A DNA stretch of 64,000 bases from Mycolicibacterium brumae (GCF_025215495.1 NZ_CP104302.1:3224001-3288000); one strand, 5' to 3'. Shown: positions 1 through 9,612, counted from the stretch's first letter. Numbers and translations are program-made. The notes: generated by a model not told the origin, from the letters alone.

Positions 1-173
1 ACGGCATGCCCGAGCTGTATGAGGCCGCCGTCGCGGGCACCGGGCTCGGCAAGCTGGCCAGCGACGTCGACATCGCCAACGCCGTGGCCTTCCTGGCTTC
101 GCCCGCCGCCGGCCAGATCACCGGCGCGAACCTCGTCGTCGACGGCGCCTTCACCAACCGGTTCGACTTCTAA
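1..173 (+). CDS. SDR-family oxidoreductase, C-terminal end (partial)
   Basis: This is the 3' end of a gene that starts before the window. The last 56 codons, in the frame beginning at base 3 and stopping at TAA 171-173, read like the C-terminus of a short-chain dehydrogenase/reductase. They contain a DIANAVAFLASPAA stretch, then GANLVVDGAFTNRFDF, the usual 'cofactor-fold last strand plus VDGG' ending of classical SDRs. SDRs oxidise or reduce alcohols and carbonyls with NAD(P)H. The catalytic Tyr/Lys lie outside the window, so substrate cannot be judged. The ThuA-like gene follows 15 bases downstream on the same strand, which suggests co-transcription. Confidence 0.85.
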   Translation, partial: GMPELYEAAVAGTGLGKLASDVDIANAVAFLASPAAGQITGANLVVDGAFTNRFDF

Positions 174-188
174 CCGGATGGGCGCGCG

Positions 189-953
189 GTGAGCCGCGTC
201 GAGGCGGTCCTGGTCTGCGGCGGCCAGTGGCACGACTTCGAATACGCCCGCCGAGAACTGCTCGGCGAACTCGCGGAATTCGAATCGGTTCGCACCCGGG
301 TCTACGACGGCTACCAGGCCGTCGACGCGCTGCCCGACGCCGAGCTGCTCATCACCTACACCTGCAACCTCGTCCCGACCCCGGAGCAGACAGCCGCGCT
401 GACCGAATTCGTGGGCCGCGGCGGTCGGTGGCTGGCGCTGCACGCCACCAACGCCGCCATCGTTCCCGCCGCGGACGGCGCCGACCACCTGTTCAGCACC
501 CCGCCGCTGCCCGGCGACCTCCCGGAACTGCTGGGCAGTCGGTTCCTGGGACACCCGCCGATCAAGCCGTACACCGTCACCCCCGCCGCGCCGGAACATC
601 CCCTGGTCGCCGGCATCGCCCCGTTCACGGTGACCGACGAGCTCTACGTCAGCGAACTGCGCCCACCGCTGCAGGTGCTGCTACACACCGAATTCAGCGG
701 TCGGTCACCCGGATTCGAGCACGGTCACACCGTCGACGACGAGCCCCGTCCGGTGCTGTACCTCAAGAACCACGGCCGGGGCGCCGTCTGCTATTTCACC
801 CTCGGCCACTGCCGGGGCCGCTTCGATCTGCAAGACCTCGGCGTCGAGGACACCGGCCAGGTCGACCGGGGCAGCTGGACGACGCCCGAGTTCCGCGTGA
901 TCCTGCGCCGCTGCCTGCGCTGGGCGGCGTACGGAACCCATCGAGAGGATTGA
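189..953 (+). CDS. ThuA-like (trehalose-utilisation fold) protein
   Basis: A 254-aa protein with the glutamine-amidotransferase-like ThuA fold. It starts with a beta strand VEAVLVCGGQWHDFEYARREL, has LLITYT...LTEFVGRGGRWLALH in the first third, and ends with ...LKNHGRGAVCYFTLGH. ThuA-like domains are found in bacterial sugar-catabolism clusters, and the exact reaction is usually unknown. No signal peptide is visible, so it is probably cytosolic. The GTG start at 189 lies 15 bases after the SDR stop, and the NIPSNAP gene begins 3 bases after its TGA, so the three genes look like one operon. The fold is fairly certain. The substrate is unknown. Confidence 0.75.
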   Translation: MSRVEAVLVCGGQWHDFEYARRELLGELAEFESVRTRVYDGYQAVDALPDAELLITYTCNLVPTPEQTAALTEFVGRGGRWLALHATNAAIVPAADGADHLFSTPPLPGDLPELLGSRFLGHPPIKPYTVTPAAPEHPLVAGIAPFTVTDELYVSELRPPLQVLLHTEFSGRSPGFEHGHTVDDEPRPVLYLKNHGRGAVCYFTLGHCRGRFDLQDLGVEDTGQVDRGSWTTPEFRVILRRCLRWAAYGTHRED

Positions 954-956
954 GCC

Positions 957-1505
957 ATGGAACCGTTCCCGCTATTGGAACTGCGGCAGTACACCGTCCG
1001 GCGGGGCGCCCGCGAGGAGTTCATCGAACTCTTCGAGAGCGAACTCGTCGACCCGCAGCAAGCCCTGGGCATCCAGGTGCTCGGGCAGTTCCGCGACCTC
1101 AACGACCCGGACCGATTCGTCTGGCTGCGCGCCTTCCCCGGACTCACCGAGCGCGCCCGGGCGCTCGGCGCGTTCTACGTCGACAGCGCGGCCTGGAAGA
1201 CGCACGGCGGCGCCGCCACGTCGCTGCTGGCCGACTTCACCGATGTGCGCCTGCTGCGCGTGGCGACACCGGGCCTGGCGCCCAGCGGGCGCCCCGGCGC
1301 GCGGCTACGGGCAAGGATCCGGGACGCCGACGCACCCGACCACGAGACGGCGATGGCGATGGCGACCTACGAAACCGAGACGGGCCCAAACGATTTCCCG
1401 ATGCCGGTGCGCAGCACACCGGTCACGGTCGACTTCGCATGGACCGACGACGCCGACGAAGACCCCGGGCGGCTGGCGCCTACCGAACGATCATGGCTTC
1501 GCTGA
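957..1505 (+). CDS. NIPSNAP-family protein
   Basis: A 182-aa protein whose first 100 residues match the NIPSNAP ferredoxin-like fold: [22 protein letters not shown] at the N-terminus, then ...[22 protein letters not shown]. Small proteins of this family often sit in actinobacterial catabolic operons, and their biochemical role is poorly defined. A second beta-rich half with [23 protein letters not shown] follows. The ATG at 957 is 3 bases after the ThuA-like stop. The last 26 bases overlap the 3' end of the convergent tsaD gene, so this operon has been packed directly against the housekeeping block. Confidence 0.75.
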   Translation: MEPFPLLELRQYTVRRGAREEFIELFESELVDPQQALGIQVLGQFRDLNDPDRFVWLRAFPGLTERARALGAFYVDSAAWKTHGGAATSLLADFTDVRLLRVATPGLAPSGRPGARLRARIRDADAPDHETAMAMATYETETGPNDFPMPVRSTPVTVDFAWTDDADEDPGRLAPTERSWLR

Positions 1506-2523
1506 CCGGCAATCCCGGGTTGCTGGCCACCGTCAACTCCGACGGTCCGGCGCCCGCGGCGATCAGGTGGGCGGCGTAGGAGGCGATCATCGCGCCGTTG
1601 TCGGTGCACAGCCGGGCCGGCGGCACTCGCAGCGTCAAACCTACTGCCGCGCAACGTGCTTCGGCGAGCTCCCGCAGTCGGGAATTGGCGGCGACACCCC
1701 CGGCGATCAGCAGCGTGGACACCCCCAGGTCGGTCGCGGCGCGGACGGCCTTGCGGGTGAGCACATCCGCCACGGCCTCCTGGAAGCCGGCGGCCACATC
1801 CGCCCGATCCGCCTCGGGGTGGGCCTCCAGATGCCGGGCCACCGCGGTCTTGAGGCCGGAGAAACTGAAGGCGTACGGGTCGTCGCGCGGACCGGCCATG
1901 CCGCGCGGGAACGCGATCGCGTCGGGATCGCCGTCGCGGGCCAACTCGTCGAGCACCCGACCGCCGGGGTAGCCGAGGCCGAGCAGCCGCGCGATCTTGT
2001 CGTAGGCCTCCCCCGCCGCGTCGTCCACGGTGCCGCCGAGTTCGACGATCGGCTCACCGAGCGAACGGACGTGCAACAGGTGGGTGTGGCCGCCGGACAC
2101 CAGCAGCGCAACGCATTCCGGCAGCGGGCCGTGCTCGTAGACGTCGGCGGCCAGATGCCCGCCCAGATGGTTGACGCCGTAGAACGGCACACCCCAGGAC
2201 GCGGCGTAGGCCTTGGCGGCGGCGACGCCGACCAGCAGCGCGCCGGCCAGCCCGGGGCCGATGGTCGCCGCGACGACATCGGGCCGGTCGACCCCGGCGA
2301 CTTCCAACGCGCGGCTCATGGTCGGGCCGAGCGCCTCCAGGTGCGCCCGGGACGCGATCTCCGGCACCACACCGCCGTAGCGGGTGTGCTCATCGACACT
2401 GGAGGCCACCTCGTCGGCCAGCAGGGTGACCGTGCCGTCGGGATCCAGCGCGGCGATGCCGACACCGGTCTCGTCGCAGGAGCTTTCGACGGCGAGCACC
2501 ACGGTGCGCTGCGGGTTGGTCAT
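1480..2523 (-). CDS. tsaD: tRNA N6-adenosine threonylcarbamoyltransferase TsaD
   Basis: A 347-aa TsaD (formerly Gcp), an ASKHA-fold metalloenzyme that transfers the threonylcarbamoyl group to A37 of ANN-decoding tRNAs. It works in the cytosol with TsaB and TsaE. Seen here are [14 protein letters not shown] at the N-terminus, the metal-binding [11 protein letters not shown] motif near residue 120, [13 protein letters not shown], and the late [13 protein letters not shown] and CTDNGAMIA motifs. Length is normal. ATG at 2523 overlaps the rimI stop by 4 bases (ATGA), which supports this start and implies translational coupling. It is the last gene of the alr-hydrolase-tsaE-tsaB-rimI-tsaD chain. 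Confidence 0.97.
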   Translation of the reverse strand: MTNPQRTVVLAVESSCDETGVGIAALDPDGTVTLLADEVASSVDEHTRYGGVVPEIASRAHLEALGPTMSRALEVAGVDRPDVVAATIGPGLAGALLVGVAAAKAYAASWGVPFYGVNHLGGHLAADVYEHGPLPECVALLVSGGHTHLLHVRSLGEPIVELGGTVDDAAGEAYDKIARLLGLGYPGGRVLDELARDGDPDAIAFPRGMAGPRDDPYAFSFSGLKTAVARHLEAHPEADRADVAAGFQEAVADVLTRKAVRAATDLGVSTLLIAGGVAANSRLRELAEARCAAVGLTLRVPPARLCTDNGAMIASYAAHLIAAGAGPSELTVASNPGLPVSEAMIVR

Positions 2524-2987
2524 GGCGTCTCCTGAAGGTCCCGGCGCATGGTGAACGCGTCGGCGCGGCTGCCCGGGTAGTAGTTCTTGCGGAGCCCGAC
2601 GGTCTCGAAGCCGACGCTCTCATACAGCGCGATCGCCGCGGCGTTGTCGGTGCGGACCTCCAGGAACGTCGGCCCGTCGCAGGCGAACTCCAGCAGGTCC
2701 GCCAGCAGCCGACGGCCGATCCCGCGGCCCTGGTAATCCGGGTCGACCCCGATGGTGTGCACCTCGTACTCCAGCGGCGGGGTCAGGCCGAGCCGGGCCG
2801 CTCCGGCATAGCCGACCAGCCGTCCGTCGATCCGGGCGGCGACATAGTGGTGCCCCGGGAAGACGACGGCGTCCCGGAACGCCCGCGCCGGCCAGGGGTT
2901 ATCGCCGCCGAACAGCATGGACTCGAGTTCGGCGCAGCGGGCGGCATCGGAGTGCCGCAGCGGCTCCAGCACCGCGGTGTCGGTCAC
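2520..2987 (-). CDS. rimI: Ribosomal protein S18-alanine N-acetyltransferase RimI
   Basis: A GNAT-fold acetyltransferase of 155 aa. The acetyl-CoA binding loop [17 protein letters not shown] is at about residues 79-95, followed by [30 protein letters not shown], the typical RimI C-terminal signature. In bacteria RimI acetylates the N-terminal Ala of ribosomal protein S18. Its position between tsaB and tsaD is conserved in mycobacteria. A longer open frame extends upstream, but the GTG at 2987 overlaps the tsaB stop as GTGA, the same 4-bp coupling used by every other gene in this chain, so that start was chosen. Confidence 0.93.
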   Translation of the reverse strand: MTDTAVLEPLRHSDAARCAELESMLFGGDNPWPARAFRDAVVFPGHHYVAARIDGRLVGYAGAARLGLTPPLEYEVHTIGVDPDYQGRGIGRRLLADLLEFACDGPTFLEVRTDNAAAIALYESVGFETVGLRKNYYPGSRADAFTMRRDLQETP

Positions 2988-3622
2988 GCCAGGCCTCGCT
3001 CGGCCAGCGTTTTGGCGTCCGGGCGGCGCAGATACAACGGCGTCAACGGCTCCGGTTCGGACTCCCAATCCCGCACCGCGGCAACGAGTCCCAGCACCGA
3101 CGGGTACTCGATCCCAAGCACCGGAAGGCCGAAGGATTCGGCGACCGCAGTCGGTCCGGCGACCGCGACGACGTCGTCGCGGGGCACGTCGGCCGCGGCG
3201 CCCACCGCGGGCCCGTCGGTGCGGACTCCGTCGCGGTAGCGCGCCCAGTACACCTCGCGGCGACGCGCGTCGGTGACGACGAGCACCTCGCCGGCGGTCC
3301 CGACGCCGATGCCGTCCAGGCTGCACACCCCGCGCACCGGCCGTCCCAGCGCCTGCGCGAACGCCGCGCCGGTGGCCATGCCGACCCGCAGCCCGGTGAA
3401 CGGACCCGGCCCGCAGCCCACCACCACGGCATCCAGGTCGCCCATGCTCAGCCCGGCGTCATCGAGGGCGGCAAGGACATTCGGGGTCAACTGCTCGGCG
3501 TGCGCCCGCGGGTCGACGGTGATCCGCTGCGCCAGCAACTCGCGGCTGTCCTCGTCCATCCGCACCACACCGGCGGTGACCGCGGGCGTCGCGGTGTCCA
3601 GGGCCAGCACGATCCGGCTCAT
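2984..3622 (-). CDS. tsaB: tRNA threonylcarbamoyladenosine biosynthesis protein TsaB
   Basis: A 212-aa ASKHA-fold paralogue of TsaD, and the non-catalytic scaffold of the TsaB-TsaD-TsaE complex that makes t6A in tRNA. The N-terminus MSRIVLALDTATPAVTAGVV and the central VVVGCGPGPFTGLRVGMATG are diagnostic. An in-frame ATG lies 7 codons upstream (3643). The ATG at 3622 overlaps the tsaE stop in the ATGA arrangement seen throughout this operon and gives the conserved N-terminus, so it is preferred. Confidence 0.94.
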   Translation of the reverse strand: MSRIVLALDTATPAVTAGVVRMDEDSRELLAQRITVDPRAHAEQLTPNVLAALDDAGLSMGDLDAVVVGCGPGPFTGLRVGMATGAAFAQALGRPVRGVCSLDGIGVGTAGEVLVVTDARRREVYWARYRDGVRTDGPAVGAAADVPRDDVVAVAGPTAVAESFGLPVLGIEYPSVLGLVAAVRDWESEPEPLTPLYLRRPDAKTLAERGLA

Positions 3623-4089
3623 TGCGGCGCTCCCCAACTCCATCGGGCCGTGCGTTCGTCGGAGTCCGGGGCCCGCTCCAGCCGGACATCGAGGTGGTGA
3701 TCGGAGAGCCGCTCGGCGAGCCCCTCACCCCACTCGACCACCACCACCGCCTCGGTCAATTCGGTGTCCAGGTCCAGCGAGTCGAGTTCGCCGAGCAGAT
3801 CGGCGCCCGCCTCCAGCAGCCGGTACACGTCGACGTGGATCAGATCCGGCGCGCCGGTCCGGCGGGCGGGGTGCACCCGGGCCAGCACGTAGCTGGGCGA
3901 GGTGATCGGCCCCTCGACGTCCATCGACTCGGCGATTCCCTTGGTCAGCAAGGTTTTTCCGGCGCCCAGCGGACCGGACAGCACCACCACGTCACCGGCG
4001 GTCAGGCCGGCGCCGATCCGGGCGCCCAGCGCCAGGGTGTCCTCGGGGGCGGGCAGCGTCGCCGCGCCGTCGGCGATCCGCGCGTTCAC
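3619..4089 (-). CDS. tsaE: tRNA threonylcarbamoyladenosine biosynthesis ATPase TsaE
   Basis: A small P-loop ATPase of 156 aa. The Walker A motif SGPLGAGKTLLTKG is near residues 38-51. It is followed by GPITSPSYVLARVH, HVDVYRL, and the acidic Walker B-like VVVVEWGEGLAERL. TsaE drives turnover of the TsaB-TsaD complex. The GTG at 4089 overlaps the upstream hydrolase stop (GTGA). A GTG three codons earlier (4098) is also possible and would add three residues. The frame stays open far upstream as a shadow of the hydrolase gene, but the recognisable family sequence begins only here. Confidence 0.92.
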   Translation of the reverse strand: MNARIADGAATLPAPEDTLALGARIGAGLTAGDVVVLSGPLGAGKTLLTKGIAESMDVEGPITSPSYVLARVHPARRTGAPDLIHVDVYRLLEAGADLLGELDSLDLDTELTEAVVVVEWGEGLAERLSDHHLDVRLERAPDSDERTARWSWGAPQ

Positions 4090-5213
4090 CGTCGCCACCG
4101 CCGGACCCAGCGGCGCGGCCGGGTGGCGATCCGCACCTCGCTGAACCGGAGCCGCTCGGCCAGCACCGTCAACTTCTTGCGGCCGACGCGGGCCACCAGC
4201 CGCTCCAGCGCCTCGTTGACGATCTCGGGCTGCTCCAGCTGCACCATGTGCCCGGCGCCGTCCACCAGCAGCAGTTCGGCCTTGGGCAGCATGGAGGCCA
4301 TATCCTCGGAATGCTCCGGGGTGGTCAGCACATCGGCTGTGCCACACGCGATCAGCGTCGGGATCCGGGCCAGCGCGATCAGCCCCGCGGTCTCGTTGTG
4401 CACGCCGAGCGCGTGCAGGAATCCGACCATGGTCGGCACCGGGGTGGTGTGGGTCATGTCCTCGGTGTAACGGACCACGGTGGGGCTGACTGCCTCGTCG
4501 CCGAAGGACGCGGCCTGCAGCACCGGCGCCAGGATCGACCGGGCCAGGCCGCGTCCGCGGTGCACCAGGCCGGGAACGTACCGGGCGGTGAACCGGGCGG
4601 CCTCCAACGCCGGGTTCTGCAGGATCTCCCCCAGCGGCGAGCGCGAGATGCCTTCGGCCGCCGAGGAGATGATCGCCGCGCCGACGATATTGCGGCCGTA
4701 GCGATCCGGGTACTGGCGGGCGTGGGAGAGCACCGTCATACCGCCCATGGAATGGCCGACCAGCACCACTTCGCCGCGTGGCGCGAGCACCGTCAGCACC
4801 GTCTCCAGATCCCGGCCCAGTTGCTCGATGGTGTAGTCGCGGGGCCGTCCGGCGGTGGACTCGCCGTGCCCGCGCTGGTCGTAGAACACCATCCGGACCT
4901 GGTCGCCCCACACCTCGGTCATATCGCGGCGCTGAAAGTGATAGGCGCGCATGCTGTTACAGAAGCCGTGCGCGAACACCACGGTGACCCGCGCGTCGGA
5001 CGGGCCGACTTCGCGAACCTTCAGGTCCACCCCGTCGGGCGTGGTGAGCACCGAGGTGCGATCACCTTCGAAGACGCCGAAGTCCTCGCCGTGGTGGGGG
5101 TCTGCGAGGCGCGCCCGCCGGTTCACCGCCCGCCGGGCCGTCGACCGTCCGGCGATCACGCCGACCGCGCCGAGCCCCGCGGCGCCGGCGCGCCAGCGGC
5201 GACTGCCGCTCAC
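4086..5213 (-). CDS. Alpha/beta-fold hydrolase
   Basis: A 375-aa alpha/beta hydrolase. After an Arg/Ala-rich N-terminus with a possible hydrophobic stretch ([14 protein letters not shown]) comes the oxyanion-hole motif [10 protein letters not shown], then [14 protein letters not shown]. The nucleophile elbow [10 protein letters not shown], the acid region [12 protein letters not shown] and the catalytic His in [13 protein letters not shown] complete the triad, so the enzyme looks active. The substrate is unknown. The GTG at 5213 overlaps the alr stop (GTGA). Its fixed place between alr and tsaE is typical for mycobacteria, but no link to cell-wall or tRNA work is evident from sequence. Confidence 0.88.
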   Translation of the reverse strand: MSGSRRWRAGAAGLGAVGVIAGRSTARRAVNRRARLADPHHGEDFGVFEGDRTSVLTTPDGVDLKVREVGPSDARVTVVFAHGFCNSMRAYHFQRRDMTEVWGDQVRMVFYDQRGHGESTAGRPRDYTIEQLGRDLETVLTVLAPRGEVVLVGHSMGGMTVLSHARQYPDRYGRNIVGAAIISSAAEGISRSPLGEILQNPALEAARFTARYVPGLVHRGRGLARSILAPVLQAASFGDEAVSPTVVRYTEDMTHTTPVPTMVGFLHALGVHNETAGLIALARIPTLIACGTADVLTTPEHSEDMASMLPKAELLLVDGAGHMVQLEQPEIVNEALERLVARVGRKKLTVLAERLRFSEVRIATRPRRWVRRWRR

Positions 5214-6382
5214 CGCAAACCACCGCCGCGGTAGGCGCGCGACACCCGCCAGCGCGGGCTGCACAACACCTCGTAGTCGATGGTGCCGATCAGCGCGGCG
5301 ACCTCGGTCGCGCTCGCCTCGCCGTCGGCGCCGGGGCCGAACAGGATCGCCGCGTCGCCCTCGGCCACCCCCGTCGGGACCGGCCCGAGGTCGACGACGA
5401 ACTGGTCCATGCAGATCCGCCCGACGTTCGGGTAGCGGCGTCCGTTGATCGCGACCTGCAGGCGTCCGCTGAGCCCGCGGAACACGCCGTCGGCGTAGCC
5501 GAGCGGGATCAGCGCGACGGTGGTGTCGCGCGGCGCGGTCCAGGTGTGCCCGTAGGAGACGCCGCTGCCCGCGCTGACCGGTTTCACCATGGCCACCGGC
5601 GCGCTCAGCGTCATGGCCGGGGTCAGCGCGGCCTCGACGTAACCGGCCACCGGGTTCATCCCGTACACCGAGATGCCGGTGCGGACCAGGTCGAAGGCCA
5701 GGTCCGGCCGGGCCAGGGTGGCCGCCGAGTTGGCCAGGTGCGCCGTCTCGAACACCACCCCGCGCCGGCGCGCGGCCGCGATGATCTCGGTGAAACGGGC
5801 GGCCTGGGCGTCGTTGGCGGGGTGCGACGGCTCGTCGGCGCAGGCCAGGTGCGACATCACGCCGCGCAACCGGACGGCGCCGGTCGCGGCCGCGGCGCCG
5901 AGCGCGTCGATCAGTTCGTCGACATCGGCGGCGGCCGCCCCGGAGCGATTCAGCCCGGTGTCGACCTTCACGGTCAGCACGGCGGTCACCCCGGTGCGCG
6001 CTGTGGCGTCGAGCACATCGCGCAGCTGACGCAGGTTCGTCACACCAAGCTGCACATCGGCGGTCAGTGCCGGCGCGAAGTCGGTTCCGGGCGGGTGCAG
6101 CCAGGCCAGCAGTGGCCCGGCGACCCCGTCGGCACGCAACGTCAGCGCCTCGCCGAGGGTGGCGACACCCAGCTCGGCGGCCCCGGCGGCCAGCGCCGCG
6201 CGCGCCACGGCGGCAGCGCCGTGGCCGTACCCGTCGGCCTTGACCACCGCCATGACCTGCGCGGATCCGGCGAACTCACGCAGCGTCGCGACATTGGCGG
6301 CGATCGCGTCGAGATCGACAAGGGCCGTCGGGGTCACCGACGGCGCAGTGGAGTGGCCCAGTTGGGCGGGTTCAGTAGTCAC
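5210..6382 (-). CDS. alr: Alanine racemase
   Basis: A 390-aa PLP-dependent racemase that converts L-Ala to D-Ala for peptidoglycan, in the cytosol. The Schiff-base lysine is K48 in [13 protein letters not shown]. The second catalytic residue is the Tyr in [23 protein letters not shown] is the conserved family motif near the C-terminus. The frame remains open far upstream, but the family sequence begins at VTTEPAQLG, so the GTG at 6382 was taken as the start. It is the first gene of the coupled chain running to tsaD and lies 26 bases downstream of gadB. Confidence 0.96.
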   Translation of the reverse strand: MTTEPAQLGHSTAPSVTPTALVDLDAIAANVATLREFAGSAQVMAVVKADGYGHGAAAVARAALAAGAAELGVATLGEALTLRADGVAGPLLAWLHPPGTDFAPALTADVQLGVTNLRQLRDVLDATARTGVTAVLTVKVDTGLNRSGAAAADVDELIDALGAAAATGAVRLRGVMSHLACADEPSHPANDAQAARFTEIIAAARRRGVVFETAHLANSAATLARPDLAFDLVRTGISVYGMNPVAGYVEAALTPAMTLSAPVAMVKPVSAGSGVSYGHTWTAPRDTTVALIPLGYADGVFRGLSGRLQVAINGRRYPNVGRICMDQFVVDLGPVPTGVAEGDAAILFGPGADGEASATEVAALIGTIDYEVLCSPRWRVSRAYRGGGLR

Positions 6383-6408
6383 CGTCGGCCATTGTCCCAG
6401 GCGCGCGG

Positions 6409-7803
6409 TCAGTGGGCGAAATGCTCCTCGACGGCGAAGCCGCCGGGCTTGAGTCTGTCGAGTTTGGCCAGCACCGCCTCCAGGTCTTCGTACATCGCGC
6501 GGGCCAGGTTCGCCGAGAAGCCCTCGCGTACCACGATCCGCAGCACCGCCAGGTCGGTGGCGTCGGCGGGCATGGTGTAGGCCGGGACCTGCCAGCCGTA
6601 CTCGCGCAGGCCCGCGGAGATGTCGAACACCGTGAAGCCTGGGTCGCCGATCAACTTGAACGCCAACACCGGCAACACCGAGCCGTCGGTGATGACCTCG
6701 AAGCGGCCCGACCCGGCCAGTCGGTGCGACAGCCACTGCGCGGTTTCGCTCAGCGCTCGCATCACCTGGGCGTAGCCGTCGCGGCCGAGCCGCAGGAAGT
6801 TGTAGTACTGGCCGACAACCTGGTTTCCCGGCCGGGAGAAGTTCAGCGTGAACGTCGGCATGTCGCCGCCGAGGTAGTTCACCCGGAACACCAGCTCCTC
6901 GGGCAGCGCCGCGGCGTTGCGCCACACCACGAAACCGATTCCGGGATAGGTCAATCCGTACTTGTGTCCGCTGACGTTGATGGAGGCGACCCGGGGCAGC
7001 CGGAAGTCCCACACCAGATCCGGGTTCAGGAACGGGACGACGAATCCGCCGCTGGCGGCGTCGACGTGCACCGGCACGTCCCGATCGGGTTCAGAGGCGG
7101 CGAGCTTGTCCAGCGCGGCGCAGATCTCCTCCACCGGCTCCAGCTCACCGGTGTAGGTGGTGCCCAGGATGGCGACCACCCCGATGGTGTCCTCGTCGAC
7201 GGCGTCGACCACCTGCTCCGGGGTGATCGTGTAGCGGTCCTCGGCCATCGGCAGGTAGCGCGGCTCGACATCGAAGTAGCGGGCGAACTTCTCCCACACC
7301 ACCTGCACGTTGGAGCCCATCACCAGGTTCGGGGTGCGGGTCTTCCAGGCGTCCTTGCCGTGCTTGGCCTCGATGCGGGCGCGCCACCGCCACTTCAGCG
7401 CCAGCCCGGCCAGCATGACGGCCTCGCTGGAGCCGATGGTCGAGGCCCCGATTCCGGTGGACGGGTCGTCGTCGCGCAGGTCCTCGGCGTGAAACAGGTC
7501 GGCGACCATGCAGACACAGCGCTGCTCGATCGCGGCGGTGATCGGGTATTCGTCCTTGTCGATCATGTTCTTGTCGAACGTCTCGGACATCAGCCGGTCG
7601 GCTTCGGGATCCATCCAGGTGGTGACAAACGTGGCGAGGTTCAGCCGGGAACTGCCGTCGAGCATCAGCTCGTCGTGAATGAATCGGTAGGCCACCTGGG
7701 GTTCCAGGGACTCGTCGGGCAGCCGGAGCGCGGGAATCGGCGAGGTGCTCATCCGGCCGGTGTAGGCAGGCGTGACGGTCGGGTGGCGCGAAACGTTGGG
7801 CAT
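6409..7803 (-). CDS. gadB: Glutamate decarboxylase
   Basis: A 464-aa PLP enzyme of the group II decarboxylase family that converts glutamate to GABA, consuming a proton. Motifs seen are the substrate-pocket region [37 protein letters not shown], and [14 protein letters not shown]. The PLP-binding lysine is K281 in [14 protein letters not shown], and the protein ends in AH like the mycobacterial GadB. Length matches the family. The nearest upstream gene is nnr, 11 bases away on the same strand, and alr follows by 26 bases. Confidence 0.95.
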   Translation of the reverse strand: MPNVSRHPTVTPAYTGRMSTSPIPALRLPDESLEPQVAYRFIHDELMLDGSSRLNLATFVTTWMDPEADRLMSETFDKNMIDKDEYPITAAIEQRCVCMVADLFHAEDLRDDDPSTGIGASTIGSSEAVMLAGLALKWRWRARIEAKHGKDAWKTRTPNLVMGSNVQVVWEKFARYFDVEPRYLPMAEDRYTITPEQVVDAVDEDTIGVVAILGTTYTGELEPVEEICAALDKLAASEPDRDVPVHVDAASGGFVVPFLNPDLVWDFRLPRVASINVSGHKYGLTYPGIGFVVWRNAAALPEELVFRVNYLGGDMPTFTLNFSRPGNQVVGQYYNFLRLGRDGYAQVMRALSETAQWLSHRLAGSGRFEVITDGSVLPVLAFKLIGDPGFTVFDISAGLREYGWQVPAYTMPADATDLAVLRIVVREGFSANLARAMYEDLEAVLAKLDRLKPGGFAVEEHFAH

Positions 7804-7814
7804 GGCTGTCTGTT

Positions 7815-9230
7815 CTACAGAATGGCGGCCAGCGCCGGTCGGATATGGGTGAGGATCCGCGTGGCGGAGATCGGGACGGCGGTCGGCCCGGGGTCTTCGG
7901 CGGCCAGTTCGGCCGCGCGGGAATGGGTGAACGCCCCGGCGGCGGCCGCGGTCGCCGGGGGCAACCCGGCGGCGACCAGCGCGCCGATGATGCCACTGAG
8001 CACGTCGCCGGAACCGGCGGTGGCCGCCCAGGAGTTGCCGGCGGGGTTGAGGTAGACCGGCCCATCCGGTCCGGCGATGACGGTGACGTTGCCTTTGAGC
8101 AGCACGGTGGCGCCGAACTTGGCGGCCAGGGCTCGGGTGGCGGCGACCCGGTCGTCGCCGGGCGGGGCGCCGGCGAGTCGGGCGAACTCTCCGGCGTGCG
8201 GGGTCAGCAGGGTGGGCGCGGTCCGGTCGACGACGAGTTCGGGGTGGGCGGCGAGCACGGTCAGCGCGTCGGCGTCGACGAGCACCGGCAGGTCGGTGGA
8301 CAGCGCGAAGCGCAGCACCGCGGACGCGTCATGGCCGACGCCCAGGCCCGGGCCGACCACCCAGGCCTGCACCCGGCCGGCGTCGCGGTGCTCGCGGGTG
8401 GCGATCACCTCGGGCCAGTGGCTAACCACCTCGGCGGCGGCCGGGCCGGCGTAGCGCACCATGCCGGAGTGGCTGGCGACCGCCGCCCCGCTGCACAGGA
8501 TGGCCGCGCCCGGGTAGACCGCCGAACCGGCCAGCACGCCGGTGACGCCCTGGGTGTATTTGTCGTCGGCGGGCCCCGGCGTGGGCCAGCACGCGGCGAC
8601 GTCGTCGGCCTGCAGGCCCAGCAGGTCCGCCTGCGGCAGATCCAGGCCGATGTCGACGAGTTCGACCCGGCCGCAGTCGGCAAGCGCGTGCACGGGTTTG
8701 AGACCGCCAAAGGTGACCGTCAGCGCGGCCCGCACCGCGGGCCCGGTGATCGCGCCGGTCGACGGGTCGACGCCGCTGGGCAGGTCGACGGCGACCACCG
8801 GCGCGGTGGTGGCGGCGAACACCGCCGCTGCGGCCGGCCGCAGCGAGCCGGACGCGCCGATGCCGACCACCCCGTCGATCACCAGATCGGTTGTGTCGGA
8901 GATCTTTTCGACGACGCGGCCACCGGCGGCGCGGAAGGCGGCGAGCGCTTTGGCGTGGGTGCGGTCCGGGTTGAGCAGCACCGCGTCGGCCGCCGCGCCG
9001 CGGCGGCGCAGGAACGTCGCGGCCCACAGCGCGTCGCCGCCGTTGTCGCCGGAGCCGACGACCGCGCAGATCCGGCGTCCGGCCACCCCGCCGGCGCGGC
9101 GGCGCAGTTCGGCGGCGATGGCGACCGACAGCGGCCAGGCCGCTCGGCGCATCAGCGCGCCGTCGGGCATGGCGGCCAGCAGCGGGGCCTCGGCAGCGCG
9201 GATCTGTTCGGGCCGGTAGTAGTGCCGCAT
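7815..9230 (-). CDS. nnr: Bifunctional NAD(P)H-hydrate epimerase / dehydratase
   Basis: A 471-aa fusion that repairs hydrated NAD(P)H. The N-terminal YjeF domain (residues 1-210) is the epimerase, with ICAVVGSGDNGGDALWAATFL and VIDGVVGIGASG. The C-terminal ribokinase-like domain is the ADP-dependent dehydratase, with DDKYTQGVTGVLAGS, LTPHAGEFARLAG, LLKGNVTVI and NSWAATAGSGDVLSGIIGALVA. It is the mycobacterial Rv3433c type by recall. The start MRHYYRPEQIRAAE is the conserved one, which forces a 79-base overlap with the upstream small monooxygenase gene. Confidence 0.95.
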   Translation of the reverse strand: MRHYYRPEQIRAAEAPLLAAMPDGALMRRAAWPLSVAIAAELRRRAGGVAGRRICAVVGSGDNGGDALWAATFLRRRGAAADAVLLNPDRTHAKALAAFRAAGGRVVEKISDTTDLVIDGVVGIGASGSLRPAAAAVFAATTAPVVAVDLPSGVDPSTGAITGPAVRAALTVTFGGLKPVHALADCGRVELVDIGLDLPQADLLGLQADDVAACWPTPGPADDKYTQGVTGVLAGSAVYPGAAILCSGAAVASHSGMVRYAGPAAAEVVSHWPEVIATREHRDAGRVQAWVVGPGLGVGHDASAVLRFALSTDLPVLVDADALTVLAAHPELVVDRTAPTLLTPHAGEFARLAGAPPGDDRVAATRALAAKFGATVLLKGNVTVIAGPDGPVYLNPAGNSWAATAGSGDVLSGIIGALVAAGLPPATAAAAGAFTHSRAAELAAEDPGPTAVPISATRILTHIRPALAAIL

Positions 9231-9601
9231 GGCCCGGAGACTACAACCCGATCAGCCGGGGAATAGGTCGGCGCGGCCGACGCGGTGTGCGAGGCCGCGA
9301 ACACCTGCCGTAGTTGTGGTGAGGGGTCGCCGAAGATTTCCATCCGGAGGCCGCCGCCGAGTTGGGCGAGCCGGCGGACGTGTTCGCGGGTGGCCGCCAG
9401 GGTGCGCAGGACCGCCTCGGAGTCGGCGTAGCGCTGCAGCACCACCGCGGCGCGGCGGCCGTCGTCGACGAAGACGTCGTACTGCAGGACCCCGGCTTCG
9501 TTCCGGATCGAGGTGAGGACCTCCTCGGCGACGGCGGCGAACTCCGGCAGCTGCGCTGAGGCGATGTCGGGGAAGGCGCCCCGGATCTGAATCTCGGCCA
9601 T
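9152..9601 (-). CDS. Antibiotic-biosynthesis-monooxygenase (ABM) domain protein
   Basis: A 149-aa protein. Residues 1-95 form an ABM/YgiN-type ferredoxin-like dimeric barrel: LPEFAAVAEEVLTSIRNEAGVLQYDVFVDD, then VVLQRYADSEAVLRTLAATREHVRRLAQL. Such domains act as small cofactor-free monooxygenases or heme-related proteins. Substrate is unknown. The last 50 residues are low-complexity and Ser/Pro-rich, and are read through the first 79 bases of nnr in another frame, so they are probably a tail gained by loss of an earlier stop. Translation starts at ATG 9601, only 5 bases after a likely -10 box. Confidence 0.7.
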   Translation of the reverse strand: MAEIQIRGAFPDIASAQLPEFAAVAEEVLTSIRNEAGVLQYDVFVDDGRRAAVVLQRYADSEAVLRTLAATREHVRRLAQLGGGLRMEIFGDPSPQLRQVFAASHTASAAPTYSPADRVVVSGPCGTTTGPNRSALPRPRCWPPCPTAR

Positions 9602-9606
9602 ACCCG

Positions 9607-9612
9607 ATATTA
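9607..9612 (-). promoter_or_regulatory. -10 box for a leaderless ABM-gene transcript
   Basis: On the minus strand TAATAT lies 5 bases before the ATG of the ABM gene. With the usual 6-7 base gap to the transcription start, RNA would begin at or next to the A of ATG, giving a leaderless mRNA, which is common in mycobacteria. No good -35 was recognised. Inferred from spacing only. Confidence 0.45.

Noticed and set aside
227-1579. A long 450-codon plus-strand frame over the ThuA-like and NIPSNAP genes
   Set aside because: Its translation is an Arg/Pro-rich, low-complexity shadow with no domain, while the two real genes in another frame have clear families and neat junctions.
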